A program made the position numbers and the translations under genes. Shown piece after piece: positions 51,078-62,995 of a DNA stretch of 64,000 nt. Each line of letters opens with the position of its first letter. Position 1 is the first letter of the stretch. This DNA is from Strigamia acuminata. Lineage: Eukaryota; Arthropoda; Chilopoda; Geophilomorpha; Linotaeniidae. Under the pieces are notes generated by a model. That model did no database searches and was not told the origin of the DNA. It saw nothing but the letters and a program-made list of their open reading frames with translations. The stretch covers positions 14,072,001 to 14,136,000 of the forward strand of contig OX442316.1 in NCBI GenBank assembly GCA_949358305.1. Reading direction: 5' to 3'.

Positions 51078-51572
51078 TCTAATATCACCATCCGAGCGGT
51101 TTGCCGTGCTGATAACTTGTTTCTGTCCTTTCGTGGCTATGTTTTTTCAGGGATGTCCTTGGGAATAGACACAAATTATTTTTACGTACTTACACATTGA
51201 ATCACTTGGCTGAGATCGCTTCCCAAAAAAAAAACACTGAATCACGTAGTAAATTCATTTTTATGAAACGCCGTGGGTTAGCACTCTTCTTTTGTCACAC
51301 AAGATCACTCCAATTTCTTCCATTGGTCTCAATTTACACTCAGAATTAGTGAACTGGGGTTTCCTGTTTCCATCAAGGCCAATTTCCGCTGCGCAAATAA
51401 TTGTGCTTCCGTTGTTCTAACTTGTAGAGAAGGTTAAAAAAGTTGTGGAAATAACTAAAAAAGTAGGAAGTAGAGTGTTATGTATCGATAATACCTAAAT
51501 TAAACCTAGGCTTAAGTGTTGCTAATATGCAGCAATACCATGTAAACTTATTAACATTACCGAGTAACAATT

Positions 51573-53233
51573 TGTGACGGTTATAAAACCGTATTTTCCC
51601 AGATTTATCGCCAGACGGCGCTATTTGATTAAAAAGCGGGTAATTAGATTGAATTACCAGAATTGTATTTAATTGCTAATATGACGTGAATAAATATTTA
51701 GATATTTATTAAACCTTATAAAGTATTATTTACTTAAACAATTGATTCTACCGAATCAATATTATATTTTATATTTACTTGTTGAAGGGGACCAATCGGA
51801 CCCTTCTGGACCCAATTCCATATTAGGTCCGAACCCCAGTCTCTATTAGGTTCGGACTAGTGATCCACGAATCCGTCGATCCAGGCACCTGATTGGCTGT
51901 CGCCAATCTGATTGTTCTCAGGAACTATATAAGCTCTGGTTTTCTACCAGGCCCCTGGCTTGTTTTCTGTATGTTTGTATGTATTGTTGGTTATCGTTTG
52001 ATTTCTCTCTTTCTTACCGACACATCAGGCCCCCTCGACTCTCATCCGACTGGATATTGTCGTTGTAGCGTCATTTCGGGAAGACTAACTCCGGTTACCA
52101 AATGGTCCCGTAACGTTAGCCAGCTGCTCTAAGGGGCAGTAGGATTTCGTACGGTGGCTTAATATAACGGTCGTATACAGTACGACCTTGCTAAATGAAA
52201 GTAGGTCCCTCAGCTAACTGGCCTCAGTCCGCTGCAGGATGGCTGTTGTAAATAGCCCTCGCAGGTTCCTGTCTTTCTGCGATCGGTCCTTCCGCACGTT
52301 AAAAGTCGGTAAAGGCCTAATGCACAGGTAACACGCCGGGTTGGTAGCCCGTGAGCAATATCCGTGAAGATGTTGCGTTAAATAACTACCTGGATAATGG
52401 TAATCCAACAGCAGTGGCTGATTAATATTTTACCCGGTGCTCGGTCTAATGACCCCGTCATCGTAAGGCATGCTGGCGGATGGAGGAGTCAAATCCTCCC
52501 GCGATGGTTCCCTCAACCGTCGTGACGGTCCCCGCCCCATCGTACACTCCGGGTCGGTATCCCGTGAACGGTATTACAAATACTGTGCTAAATAAAATAC
52601 CCAGGTATTGGTAATCCTGTAATTGGCAAGTCCATAGGAATGTTTACTTGGTGGTTGGTACCACCGATAGCGACTAAAAGCGTACAAACAAATACTCGGC
52701 GCCTGATCACGAGATCTTGTCGTCGTAAGGCATGCTGGCGGATAGAGCCTCAACAACTCCCGCGACGGTCCTGTCGACTGTCGTGACTGTCCCCGCCCCA
52801 TTAATATTTATACAACAATTCATTTGTTGTATTCCACTAATCACTTTGTATTTATTTGACCTGGAATATTCTACAGAATATTCCTTTCCATACGAAGGAC
52901 TCTTCGTATTATTAGATATTCGAGCTGCGGACCAAATACGTCTCCGTAGCGTTATTTGTGACGATGCCGCAAAGTCAGCCGTACCCTTCGTGCATCGCCC
53001 GGATCCTCAACCAGTGTAGCCGCCGCTTACACGTATCCAGAACCCCGAACCATTTGTATTCGTAGAAACAAGCAAGTAAAACCGTAAGTTTGTATCATTT
53101 CGTTGTTTTATTCATTTAGCGCACATTTCGTAGCTTATCTCGGTTAGGTTGTTGTTAGTCTTAACAACGTCTTGTTCCGACCGATTTATCTCTTAAAATG
53201 GCTAATAAATCAGCCAAAAGTAGAATCGTCACA
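51573..53233 (+). mobile_element. probable solo LTR (1661 bp)
   Basis: It begins TGTGACGG and ends CGTCACA (TG..CA), flanked by AATT on both sides (51569-51572 and 53234-53237). The related spacer near 45975 is continuous across this point (TAACAATTGTGC...). A TATA-like ACTATATAAGC near 51925 suits an LTR promoter. Internal direct repeats (GTAAGGCATGCTGGCGGAT at about 52465 and 52725) are present. There is no gag or pol, so an LTR left by recombination is the best reading; a long DNA element is the alternative. Confidence 0.6.
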
Positions 53234-53759
53234 AATTGTACAATTGCTAGGCATTTAGTGCCTAGCAAATTCATTCAAATTGCAATAAATATACAGCAAA
53301 AACACATCTCTGTTTTTGTCTCCTGAAACACAATAAATATACAGCAAAAACACATCTTTGTATTTTTCTCTTGAAACACAGGCTTAGTTCAATAGAACTC
53401 GGCCAAATCTCCTAGCACATAAACATAAACATGCCTGGCTATCTGACTCGCACTCTTTATCACAATACACTTCATGAAGGAAATATGAGAATGAGATGGG
53501 TTTTCGTGACTAGTAAATAAGTATCACTGAAAAAATTCAATGCGCCGGGAATGAACTATTTATTTACTTTCCCGATAACTAATTTTGCGCTTTTTATCTG
53601 GTTAAGTGCATTCTAGTTTCTCAGTTTTTCTACTAATTAGTGAGCTGGGGGGGGGGGGGCTCCCCTCCTTTGCCCATTTCCAGTTGTCACAAAAATATGT
53701 TTTCAAGTAATAAGAAATAAAAGTAGTTTATTAATACAAATAATAAAGAGATCAGTTAC
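53234..53759. repeat. spacer duplicated downstream of both lectin-TIR genes
   Basis: The first part continues the spacer family of 45401-46654. From about 53635 (a run of G, then CTTTGCCCATTTCCAGTTG) it matches 62219-62340, the region downstream of the second lectin-TIR gene. Confidence 0.6.
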
Positions 53760-54314
53760 TAGGCTTGTGCGGTAAATTTTTGTGCGAATGTGGTACAGTG
53801 TGCATCAAATATCTCAATGAATGGGGTATACCGCATCAACACCGTGATACTGCATCCTCAGTCATCACAAATGTTTATAAGTTTTTAATGCGAAGCCTAT
53901 TAAAATCTTAAAAAGCTCTTTTTGGAAAAAATGTGTTCTTTTTGAATGCACACTTTTTTTTATTCACAATAATAACAATACAGTAAGTTGCCTAGCTGTG
54001 GTGTGTGGCACTTGGTAGTTGGTTATATGATATGACTAAACTAACAATATGATGTAACAAACCACATTGTACCAACTACCAAGTGCCACACACCCACAGC
54101 AAGACAACTTATTGTTATTACTGTAAATAAAAAAGTTCGTGACTCATATTGCGTTAACTGCAGTATCATGCAGTAATTGTGGTATCATGTGATTATTGCG
54201 GTATGATGCGCGGTATTGTGGTGTACCGTTTTGCGGTATTTTGGTGGATACCGCAGTGTAGCATCGTAAAAAAAAATACCGCGGTGCGGTATACCACTAC
54301 CGTACACAACACTA
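53760..54314. mobile_element. hAT-like nonautonomous element with nested hairpin (555 bp)
   Basis: The ends are TAGGCTTGTGCGGTA and, on the complement, TAGTGTTGTGTACGGTA. The target duplication TCAGTTAC is at 53752-53759 and 54315-54322. An inner inverted repeat (GGCACTTGGTAGTTGGT near 54010 against its complement near 54075) forms a hairpin. It is present at the same place downstream of the second lectin-TIR gene, so it predates that duplication. Confidence 0.75.
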
Positions 54315-54483
54315 TCAGTTACGTAGTGCAGTTTTGAAAAGTTACTTAAAATTAACATTTTTCAAGAGGTAGATAAGCAGTCGTTTTGCATGAGGTTTCA
54401 GTAAAAGCATCGTTCAGATTAATCGTTTGTCTTTTGGTTTAACAACGGTTAAGCAATGGTTTTGATTAGGCTGACTAAAGCAT

Positions 54484-56809
54484 TCAGATAAATTGATTGT
54501 CTCTTTGTTGATGGTACATGCTTAATGTTCTGGGCATGGATGCTCGTAACTTGGTCCAGAAGTAAGGTTTCTTGGCTTCGACGTATGTTGTCAACGTTAT
54601 GAATGATCTGAATTTCTGATTGATCTTGGAGAGGTCAGGAACGTCGTTTGGCACAACTACGATCACCCGACACACTTTATCTTTGAGTCCCTGTTGGTAA
54701 GCGATGTCGAACTCCAAACGACTCCAATGGCTATTTAAATAGTAGTCAGTCAACACAATGATGGTTCGCTTGCTGCTTTCAACCGAACTGACTATTTGAT
54801 CGGTTATGAATTCACCGGCGGGCCAGTCTCGGTTGTGTAGACACAGTTTATACGATGGAACGCCCGTTTCTAGACCCGGGACGAGGAAGTCCATGATCCA
54901 GTCTTCGTCCTCACCACTGTACGATACGAATGCGTCGTACTCTTTGTCGGCATCCACATCTTCCTCGGACACAAACTTTAAACATATTCCTTTGGAAAAC
55001 ATGTAATACGAAATTTCTGATTTGTAGTTGTTGCACACAATGACAATCACACTTAGTAAAATTACAAGTGCAATAACCGGTAACAAGATGAAATTAGAAC
55101 CGGTTGAATTATCTCCTGTAAATTAAAACAACCGCTGTTAATCAACAAACGTGCAAAACGCTGTTCGTTGGCAAATCTCATGTCATTAAATCTATAAATA
55201 AGCTTACCGGTAATTACGGTAACTTATGTATTGGCTGAGCAGGTGCAATGTAAATCTCAGATTATAGTAAAAAATAAACAAAACCTTTGCCCCTCCATGT
55301 TCAACGTTACTTACCTGCAGGTGTAACTGAGTCAGGAACATATTCAGGTATTTCTAAAAGTTAAAAATTGTACATTGAGTCATTAATTATTTATTAATTA
55401 ATGATAAACTGTCTTACTTTCACAATGAGAAGAATTTGTGGGTAGCCATTTTCCTTGGGCACAAGTACGGATTACTTTGCCCTTTCCTATTGAGTAGCCA
55501 GGTCTAGGGTAATAGATGACCCTCTGCACGTTTGGAATACTGGCATCGGTAGTCAAACAGTTTGGGTTGCGATCAGGTTCTCCACAGGTTAAATCTTATA
55601 ACATGTAATATATACTGTATTATATTGCAAGCAAGCAAAGAATACAAATGAATTGGGTCAAACCTATTTCTGAGTATACGGACACTTCACACAAATTTAG
55701 AGTTCGCATCCAATATGGTCTGTTGTCTTCAACAAGTAAGAAAAAACCCTGACCTTTGCACGGTACCGTTTTATTCAGGTTGTCTTCTGTCTAGGCCAAA
55801 GTTAAACAAAATAAAATCTCATTTTCTAATGCAAAACAATATTTTATTTATTTATTTATTTATTTTTCTTTTAATAGTAATTACCGTTTTTTCAGTTAAA
55901 ACAACATTATAACATTGATGTGTTTGATTGGCATCAACTCCTATTGAGAGAGTTAGATTATAGTGTGTATTATCGGATCTTGCTGCAAAGAAAACAAATG
56001 TCAAAAGTGGTACTGTTTTGCGCAACTTTAGTCTATTTTACCCAAAACGTGTACTTTTGACACATTAACTTTCCTCTGGAAATAAACGGTCCACTATCTG
56101 GCGTTTTTTGAACCACGTTTTATATTTGTGCAAGTTGTAGGGTTGCCATCAATCGCACTATCCCAAGCAAATTTCGTGTCATCAATCGCACTATCCGAAG
56201 CAAATTTCACGTTGCTTGCAGAGTCAATCGTTTTACAGCGGTACGCAAAATTCTGTCCTGAAAAATTAGAATTTAGTTTCAAATTGTTTAATCTATTTCT
56301 TCAATTTACTATATGTGCTTACTACATAAAGGAGGGTATTGAATATCCCAGACAGCATTCCAATTGCAGTCATTGTAAGATTTTCCCTCAAGATCGTAAC
56401 CATCGTGACATTTGTACAATATTCTCTCATTAATATCGTACTCATCTTTGTACGGGGTAATATTTCCCCGAAATGGAAGTCCAGGAAAACCACAACGTGG
56501 TCTAACTATATCACACGGAAAAAATAAATATTAAATAATAATTTTATTATTACTATTAATTTTTTTGAGTATTTCAACGAAGAAATTGATCAACAGGGGA
56601 ACATTTTTACTCTAATCTTGTTTTTAAAAAAAATGGAAAAAAAACTGATTGTATTAGCGAGCATTCTTTTTATCAAGTGAAATTCAATGAAACAAGAAAC
56701 AAGAAGTAAAATTTAAAAAAAAACAAAGCAATTTACCAGGTTGTGTTTGTCCTTTAAAACACAAAAAGTGTACACAAATGATGAAAGTAAAAAGTGCATT
56801 CATTTTCAT
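54484..56809 (-). CDS. CCP-lectin-CCP-TM-TIR receptor (lectin-Toll), one in-frame stop
   Basis: A type I receptor of about 514 aa from eight exons that join in phase: 56809-56737, 56505-56323, 56257-56042, 55982-55885, 55790-55664, 55594-55418, 55353-55315 and 55115-54484 (1545 bp). Exon 1 is a signal peptide (MKMNALFTFIICV...). Exon 2 is a CCP/sushi module (CGFPG, YKCHDGY, NDCNW, PPLC). Exons 3-5 form a fucolectin-like F5/8-type lectin domain (SAIDGNPTTC, WTVYFQRKVNVSKV, ending LNLCEVSVY). Exon 6 is a second CCP whose usual second Cys is displaced (CGEPDRNPNC). Exon 7 is a 13-residue linker. Exon 8 is the transmembrane segment (about 313-332) and TIR (YDAFVSYS at about 364, LCLHNRDW, YFWTKLRASMP). 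A TAG (56077-56075) replaces the first Trp expected in the lectin WW pair; everything else is open. A 33-bp tandem duplication lies just before it. The TIR is closest to Toll D. Probably a lectin/complement-type sensor feeding Toll signalling, possibly now a pseudogene. Confidence 0.78.
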
Positions 56810-57685
56810 CCACAATTAACATTAATGGCGTTTCTTCTGTGTGAGCTTCTGTCGTGTTTTTTTTATCGTGCGGTTGTCGACGCTATCTCAGAGTGCAAAC
56901 CGAACTAAAAGCTTCGTAAATGAGGTAAATAAAGTGATTTTAAATTTCTGATTAGCAGTGACTATACTTTTCTTATTTTCTACTTGCAATCTTGAGTCGT
57001 TCGAGGCATTTTTGAGTTGATTAGATTTAAGGCGTCTGATTAAAACTGCTAAAGTGTCTGTTTGAAAAATTAGGGGAAATGGCTGGTACATTTCACTTCT
57101 GGCTAACTTCCAAGAAATTATAAGGATGAAATAACACGTGATATAAAAATGAGATCATTTTTTGCAGTTTAATGCAGCAAAAAAGAACATTTGATTTTTT
57201 TTTTACTTAGATGGGATCACAAAAATCACTTGTCACGTTAAGAAATTAATTCTTAATTTTTTGTGAAATTTTTGATACTTTTGACTTCCATGAAAGTAGC
57301 CAGCGAAAGGGTTTTCTGCTTTATTAAACTTGTTTTGGTAATTGGTATTTTTTATGAGATGTTCTGTGATTTCCGTAGATTTTTTTTTTAATGTCAAATT
57401 AATACGCATTTTTACTTTTATTTATGTAACAAACAAACAAATTATTTCCAGATTTTTGTTCCCAATTAAATTTATTTATATGAGGTGTTACAATTATTTT
57501 AAATCTGACCTCTTAAGGGCCTTGTGGTATAAACGTTTATTTATTTAGATTAACTTAACAATGCACTTGTTTTTCAAGATAAAGTTTAATTATTTTATTA
57601 AACAATAGTATTTTTCTTCAGTTTGCAATAAAAACATCATTGAGATAAATTATTGTCATTTGGTTTCATCCGAGCTACTAGTAAG
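56810..57685. other. spacer between lectin-TIR 1 and Toll D
   Basis: AT-rich 5' flank of the lectin-TIR gene and 3' flank of Toll D. No gene or clear repeat seen. Confidence 0.45.
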
Positions 57686-60517
57686 TTAGTTCAGGTTTTC
57701 GGTGAAAGTGGAGTTTAGATAAATTGTTTCTCTTTTGGTTGCTGGGACACGAGTGTTTTTTGTTCTGGGCATGGATGCTCGTAGCTTTGTCCAGAAGTAA
57801 GGTTTCTTGGCTTCGACGTATGTCGTCAACGTTATGAATGATTTGAATTCCTGATCGATCTTTGACAGGTCGGGAACCTCGTTTGGCACAACTGCGATCA
57901 CACGACGCACTTTATCTTTGAGTCTCTGTTGGTAAGCGATGTCGAACTCCAAACGACTCCACTGGCTCTTTAAATAATTGTCAGTCAACACGAGGATGGT
58001 CCGTCTGCTGCTTTCAACCGACCTGACTATTTGATCGGTTATAAATTCACCGGCGAGCCAGTCTCGGTTGTGAAGACACAGCTTGTACGACGGAACGCCC
58101 GTTTCCAGGCCCGGAACGAGAAAGTCCACGACCCAATCTTCGTCCTCACCACTGTACGAGACGAATGCGTCGTATGTTTTGTCGGCATCGACGTCTTCTT
58201 CAGACACAAACTTTAAACACATTCCTTTGGAAAACACGTAATACGAAATTTCTGATTTGTAGTTGTTGCACACAATGGCAATCGCACTTAATAAAATTAC
58301 AAGTACAATAACCGGTAATAAGATGAACAACCAATTTAAACTGTTACAAATTCGATCAATGTCAGTAAAATTGAACGGTACATTATCTGTTACACATGTC
58401 AATGCATTTTTGTCTTTAAAAGGGTGAGATTTTAACACACGTTTACTCATTTCACAGTCACATTCCCAAGGATTATTAGATAGCTTGAGCTCTGCCAAAT
58501 GCAACAAACTCGTAACTTTATCATCGAATTCGCTAAGGGAGTTGTTGTTTAAGTAAATAGTGGTCAAGCTTGGTAGTACAGGCATATTTTGCAGGGATTC
58601 TAACTGGTTGTATGAGAGGTCTAACAGTGTTATTTGCGACCAAATTGGATCGTCTTTGTGTGGTAGTGAAGAAATTTTGTTACGGCTTAGGTTCAGGCTG
58701 ATAGCAACCGATGAACCGTGCGAATGTATTTTAGGGAAATGTGTCAGGCTTGATTTACTGCATTCAATCGACACATAGGAAACGTTATCGATATCATCGA
58801 CACTACAGTGACAACTAGCTGGACGGTTTTTGGGATAATCACAAAATAAATTGTAATTTATGTTATTCAGAGATAACCCATTCATTTCAGGTGGGGAAGA
58901 ACAGAAGTTATTCTGTGGATTGAAAGTGAATTTTGCACTTTGATTTCGCAGATACTTTATAAATCTGTTTAATCTGCAGTCACACACCAACGGATTGTAG
59001 GACAAGTCAAAATCCACTATTTCAACACGATGTTTAAATGTATTTTCAAAATGGGTTACATTTACACGAGCAATTTTGTTGTGGCTCAAATTAACTTTGG
59101 GAATTTGTTGAAATTGTTTCAGAGTATTTTCATCCAACTCCGTAATGTTATTAAATGTAATGTCAACTTTGTCTGTTACTCCATCAAACAGTTTATGTGG
59201 TATTGTTTCTAAACAGCATTTAGAACATACAAAATTGTTGATACGTTCATCGTCATCATTCATTTTTTGGTAATTTCATCCACCTCGTGACTTAGAAAAC
59301 AGTTATTTGACATATCAAATGTTTCAGCATGTCCTATGTAGTATGTCAGAGGTAGGTTAAGTGCTGCCATTTTATTATTACTAAGATCATAATTAATCCT
59401 AGCATTAGGGTGTGGGTATAATTTTATGAAATGATCCACTTTTGTTATTGAATTATTAGCCAATGAAATTTCTTTTATGTTTTCACTGTGCAAATGAAAA
59501 TCAGTGAACTCAAAGTAACTGATATCATTCGATTCAAGCCGTATCACTTGCAGTTTTTTTGAATAGCTAGGACCTAAACTGAAATTCTTAAGTTTGTTAT
59601 GGCTCATATTTATTTCTACAAGTGAAGGCGAACTTTCAAAAAATGTATGGGGTACCTGGGTAATTTTATTTTTGCTTACGTCAAATTTTTTCAAATGCTG
59701 ATTTTGCGTCAACAATTTCTCGGGTAAAGACGAGGTGGAGTTGTGAGATAGGTCTAGTACTTCTAAAAATTCTAAATCAAACAATGAATCTTCCGGTAGT
59801 AAATTTAAATGATTATGCGATAGATTGAGCTGCTGAATATTTAATATTTTGTTGAAATCAGATCTTGACAATGTACTGACACTGTTGTGACTGAGATCAA
59901 ATTTAATCAATTTATCAAAGCCTTGGGTATTACTTGGGTATTTGAGGGAATTTATTAAAACTGAAATCTAACTCATTGAAATGGTAGGAAATGTTAAGTG
60001 GCAGGTTTCCTGCAATCGATTGTAAACAATTGTGAGACATTTTTAAACTACGGATAGTGTTAGGGTTAGGGAATGAGAGATGTCGGTGAGTGGCTGGTTT
60101 AAATATTTTGCTTAAATTTAAGTGGTTATTTATATTTGAGGAATCACTACAAAAATTAGATATATCAAATGAATATTGGTCTGAATTACTCGCTGTAAGT
60201 TTAGGCTGAAACCATTCTATAAACTTGAATTGTGTTGCGCCGTTAAGTCCATTAATTGTCAGTTTTGAGAAGCTTTTTTCGTCCAATTTGTCTGTGAAGG
60301 AAATTTTTTGAAGAGACCATTCAAAACACACAACTGAGGTTGTGTAATATCTAATGCCCAAATTGTACATATGGCATCTACACGATTTATTCAATGCGGC
60401 ACAGTCAGGTGGTGATGCACATTTTATTTGACTCGAACAGTGGTATGTTGAGTGAACAAGCCTTGCTGAAATAATCAGGCACATCCAAATCCAAAGGTGG
60501 TTAGAAGTATCGCACAT
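57686..60517 (-). pseudogene. Toll-like receptor D, two frameshifts
   Basis: A Toll of the receptor-B subfamily (leader MCDTSNHLWIWMCL) split over two frames: 60517-59930, 59910-59260 in a shifted frame, and 59263-57686 back in the first frame. The first lesion, near 59925, is a local duplication around ACCCAAG that adds one base and brings a TAA. The second, near 59262, is a one-base loss against receptor B at the KYIITDD position. Domains otherwise run in order: leader, LRRs, LRRCT, LRRNT with one Cys changed (RPASCHC where relatives have CPASCHC), second LRR block, transmembrane segment, complete TIR (YDAFVSYSGEDEDW) and tail. Since the rest is open, the lesions are recent or sequence errors. 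The back half resembles receptor A; CNNYKSEISYY after the membrane segment is shared with the lectin-TIR genes. Confidence 0.85.
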
Positions 60518-60637
60518 GTTGCTGTATTTTCTCCAATCTGCAAACTGTATGAAGAATTCAGCGTTTTCACAAACAGAAACTGTATGAAGAAATTCAGCGT
60601 TTAATCACTTTTGTTATCAGTAAATGCTTGATCTATA

Positions 60638-61046
60638 CTCTTGTTTGACTCAAAATGGTGCCCTTCTCTCATTGGCCGAGCCGTATCACTGGTGTAGTGA
60701 TCCAAAAATGTAGACCCAAACACCAGAAATGCATTACAATGTACAGACATTGTAATCGATTGCCTAGGCAACGGCCAAAAATTCAAACTTGTTTTCTTTC
60801 CAGACAAAATAATCGATAAACAGAACAAACATGAGTTTTTCAGTTATATGTGCATTGAAATGTTATTTCCGAAAATAATCAAAATAATCAAAATAATCAA
60901 AATTATATCAACTTAAATGGTAATAGCAATCACAAAACGTAATAAAAATAAAAACTACTTCTCCTAGTGGTAGTAATACAAACTTGAGGTAGGAGTAATT
61001 CGGCTCGGCCAATGGGAGAAGGGCACCCTTTTGAGTCGAACAAGAG
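60638..61046. mobile_element. CTCTTG-ended inverted-repeat element (409 bp)
   Basis: The ends are CTCTTGTTTGACTCAAAA and, on the complement, CTCTTGTTCGACTCAAAA, continuing into CCCTTCTC and CATTGGCCGAGCCG on both sides. TATA flanks both ends (60634-60637 and 61047-61050), consistent with a TA target. No coding capacity. It sits in the presumed 5'UTR intron of receptor D. Confidence 0.85.
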
Positions 61047-61102
61047 TATATATTCCTATTTTAACTTATCCACCCACTGTATATTGGATAGGAAGGACTC
61101 AC

Positions 61103-61170
61103 CGTGCTGATCATCTGTTCCCACAAAATCGGACTGCAGAATAATTATTGTAATTCTATTTGTGCGACTG
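61103..61170 (-). other. candidate 5' noncoding exon of receptor D
   Basis: Same sequence and donor (GTGAGTCC after GATCAGCACG) as upstream of receptor B at 45330. Extent uncertain. Confidence 0.35.
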
Positions 61171-62344
61171 GTATTGAGTAAATATTTCGAGTTGTTTCGG
61201 GACCACAAAATATTATCTGGATACTGTTAGCGTTTCCTTCAAACCAGACGAGTAGTGTTATCTCTGTTTCAATAATTTTGGTCTTTAATATTAATATCAC
61301 CGTAGGAACGGTTTGCCGTGCTGATAACTTGTTTCTGTCCTTTCGTGGGTATGTATTTTCAGGGATGTCCTTGGGAATAGACGCAGAAATTATTTTTACG
61401 TACTTACACCTTGACTGTATTGGCTGAGATGGCTTCCCAAAAAAACAAAATGAATCACGTAATAAATTTATTCTACGAAACGCCGTGGGTTAGCGTTTCC
61501 TCTAACTCTAAGAATTAGTGAACTGGAATTTTTCCTTTCCCTTCCAGGCGAATTTCCTCTAGTCTGTGATCATGGATACAAATGAACAATAGATATGTAG
61601 TTTGAAAAATGCATCTACCCACCACAAGAGGACGTTGATTAAAAATAGTGGCTTAGTGGCTATTTTTAGAACCAGACTTAACCGATTAGAATGGTCTGGG
61701 TACAGTTTCGGATGAATTTCAATCTCAGTTTCTGTTCAAGTTTTCACCTCGTGTTCTCGCTACTTCAAATATGTTAAGCATTAAGTTTATTGTATATTTT
61801 AGGCCTTTGTTTGGGGGTTTCTATTTCCAGGAATGTTCACGGAAATCTTCACACTAATAATTTTGACAAGGCTGTCACAAATAAAGAAAATGGAGACATG
61901 AAATAAATTCATTCTGAAAAAACACGTGGGTAGGCTTTTCTTCTAAGAATTTCTGAACTGGAGTTTTTCCTTTCTCTTCCCCTTCCTTTTCCCCTTCCTC
62001 ATCCAGGTCAATTTTCGGTGCGAAAAATATTTTTAAAGAAATAATGATACTTTAGTTATAGACAACCCTAGGTGACATACAATGTCAAAAGTCAAAATAA
62101 AATCTTATTGTGGAACAGTCAATTTAAACCTTCCAATAAATGGGGAATCATTGAATAAATTCATTCTGCAAGATGGCATTTCTCTTTCTAGTTCCTCGGT
62201 GTTTCTACTAATTAGTGAGCTCGGGGGGGGGGGGGGGGGAGGGGTTCTCCTTCTTTGCCCATTTCCAGTTGTCACAAAAATATGTTTTCAAGTAATAATA
62301 AATAAAAGTAGTTTATTAATACAAATTATAAAGAGTTCGGTTAC
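61171..62344. repeat. receptor spacer with duplicated flank and poly-G
   Basis: The first 400 bp repeats the spacer family (CAGGGATGTCCTTGGGAATA near 61362, also near 45573 and 51149). A run of about 17 G at 62223-62239 sits where the parallel locus at 53648 has a shorter run. From there the sequence parallels 53635-53759. No gene recognised. Confidence 0.55.
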
Positions 62345-62995
62345 TATACTCTTGTTCGACTCAAGAGTATACCCTTCTCCCATTGGCCGATGGTGTAGTG
62401 ATCCAAAAAATGTAGTAATAATCATAATAAAAATAAGAACTACTTCTCCTAGTGGTAGTAATATCATAGATTCTTTACTCTATGGTAATACAGACTGGAG
62501 TTAGGAGTAATGCGGCTCGGCCAATGGGAGAAGGGTATACTCTTGAGTCGAACAAGAGTATAGGCTGGTGCGGTAAAATTTTTGTGCAAGTGTGGTACAG
62601 TATGCATCAAATACCTCAATGAATGTGGTATACCGCCATCAACACTACAATACTGCATCCTCAGCCATCACGTATGATAAGATATGACGAAACAAACAAT
62701 ATGATGTAACAAACCACATTTTACCAAGTGCCACACACCACAGCGAAGCAACTTATTGTTATTATTGTGACTCAAAAAAGTATGTGATTCAAAAAGAACA
62801 CATATTGCGTTAACTGCAGTGTCATGGAGTAATTGCAGTATCGTGTGGTTATTGCGGTATGGTGAGGTATTTGCGGTATGATGTGGTAATAGCGGTATTG
62901 TGGTATACCGTTTTGCGGTATTTTGGTGGATACTGCGGTGTTACATCGTAAAAAAAATACTGCGGTGCGATATACAGCTACCGCACACAAGACTA
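62345..62995. mobile_element. second copy of the hAT-like element, with nested insertion
   Basis: Equivalent of 53760-54314, with right end ACACAAGACTA and 8-bp flanks TCGGTTAC and TCAGTTAC. It has lost part of its interior and has a 210-bp CTCTTG-ended element inserted in its first bases. Confidence 0.7.
62349..62558. mobile_element. CTCTTG-ended inverted-repeat element (210 bp)
   Basis: The ends CTCTTGTTCGACTCAAGAG are the same on the complement of the right end, flanked by TATA on both sides. Same family as 60638-61046. The first lectin-TIR locus lacks it at the matching position (TTACTAGGCTTG at 53756), so it inserted after the two loci separated. Confidence 0.85.

Noticed and set aside
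57686-60517. Three separate receptor genes at Toll D
   Set aside because: The three frames together match one Toll end to end; the breaks are single-base indels.
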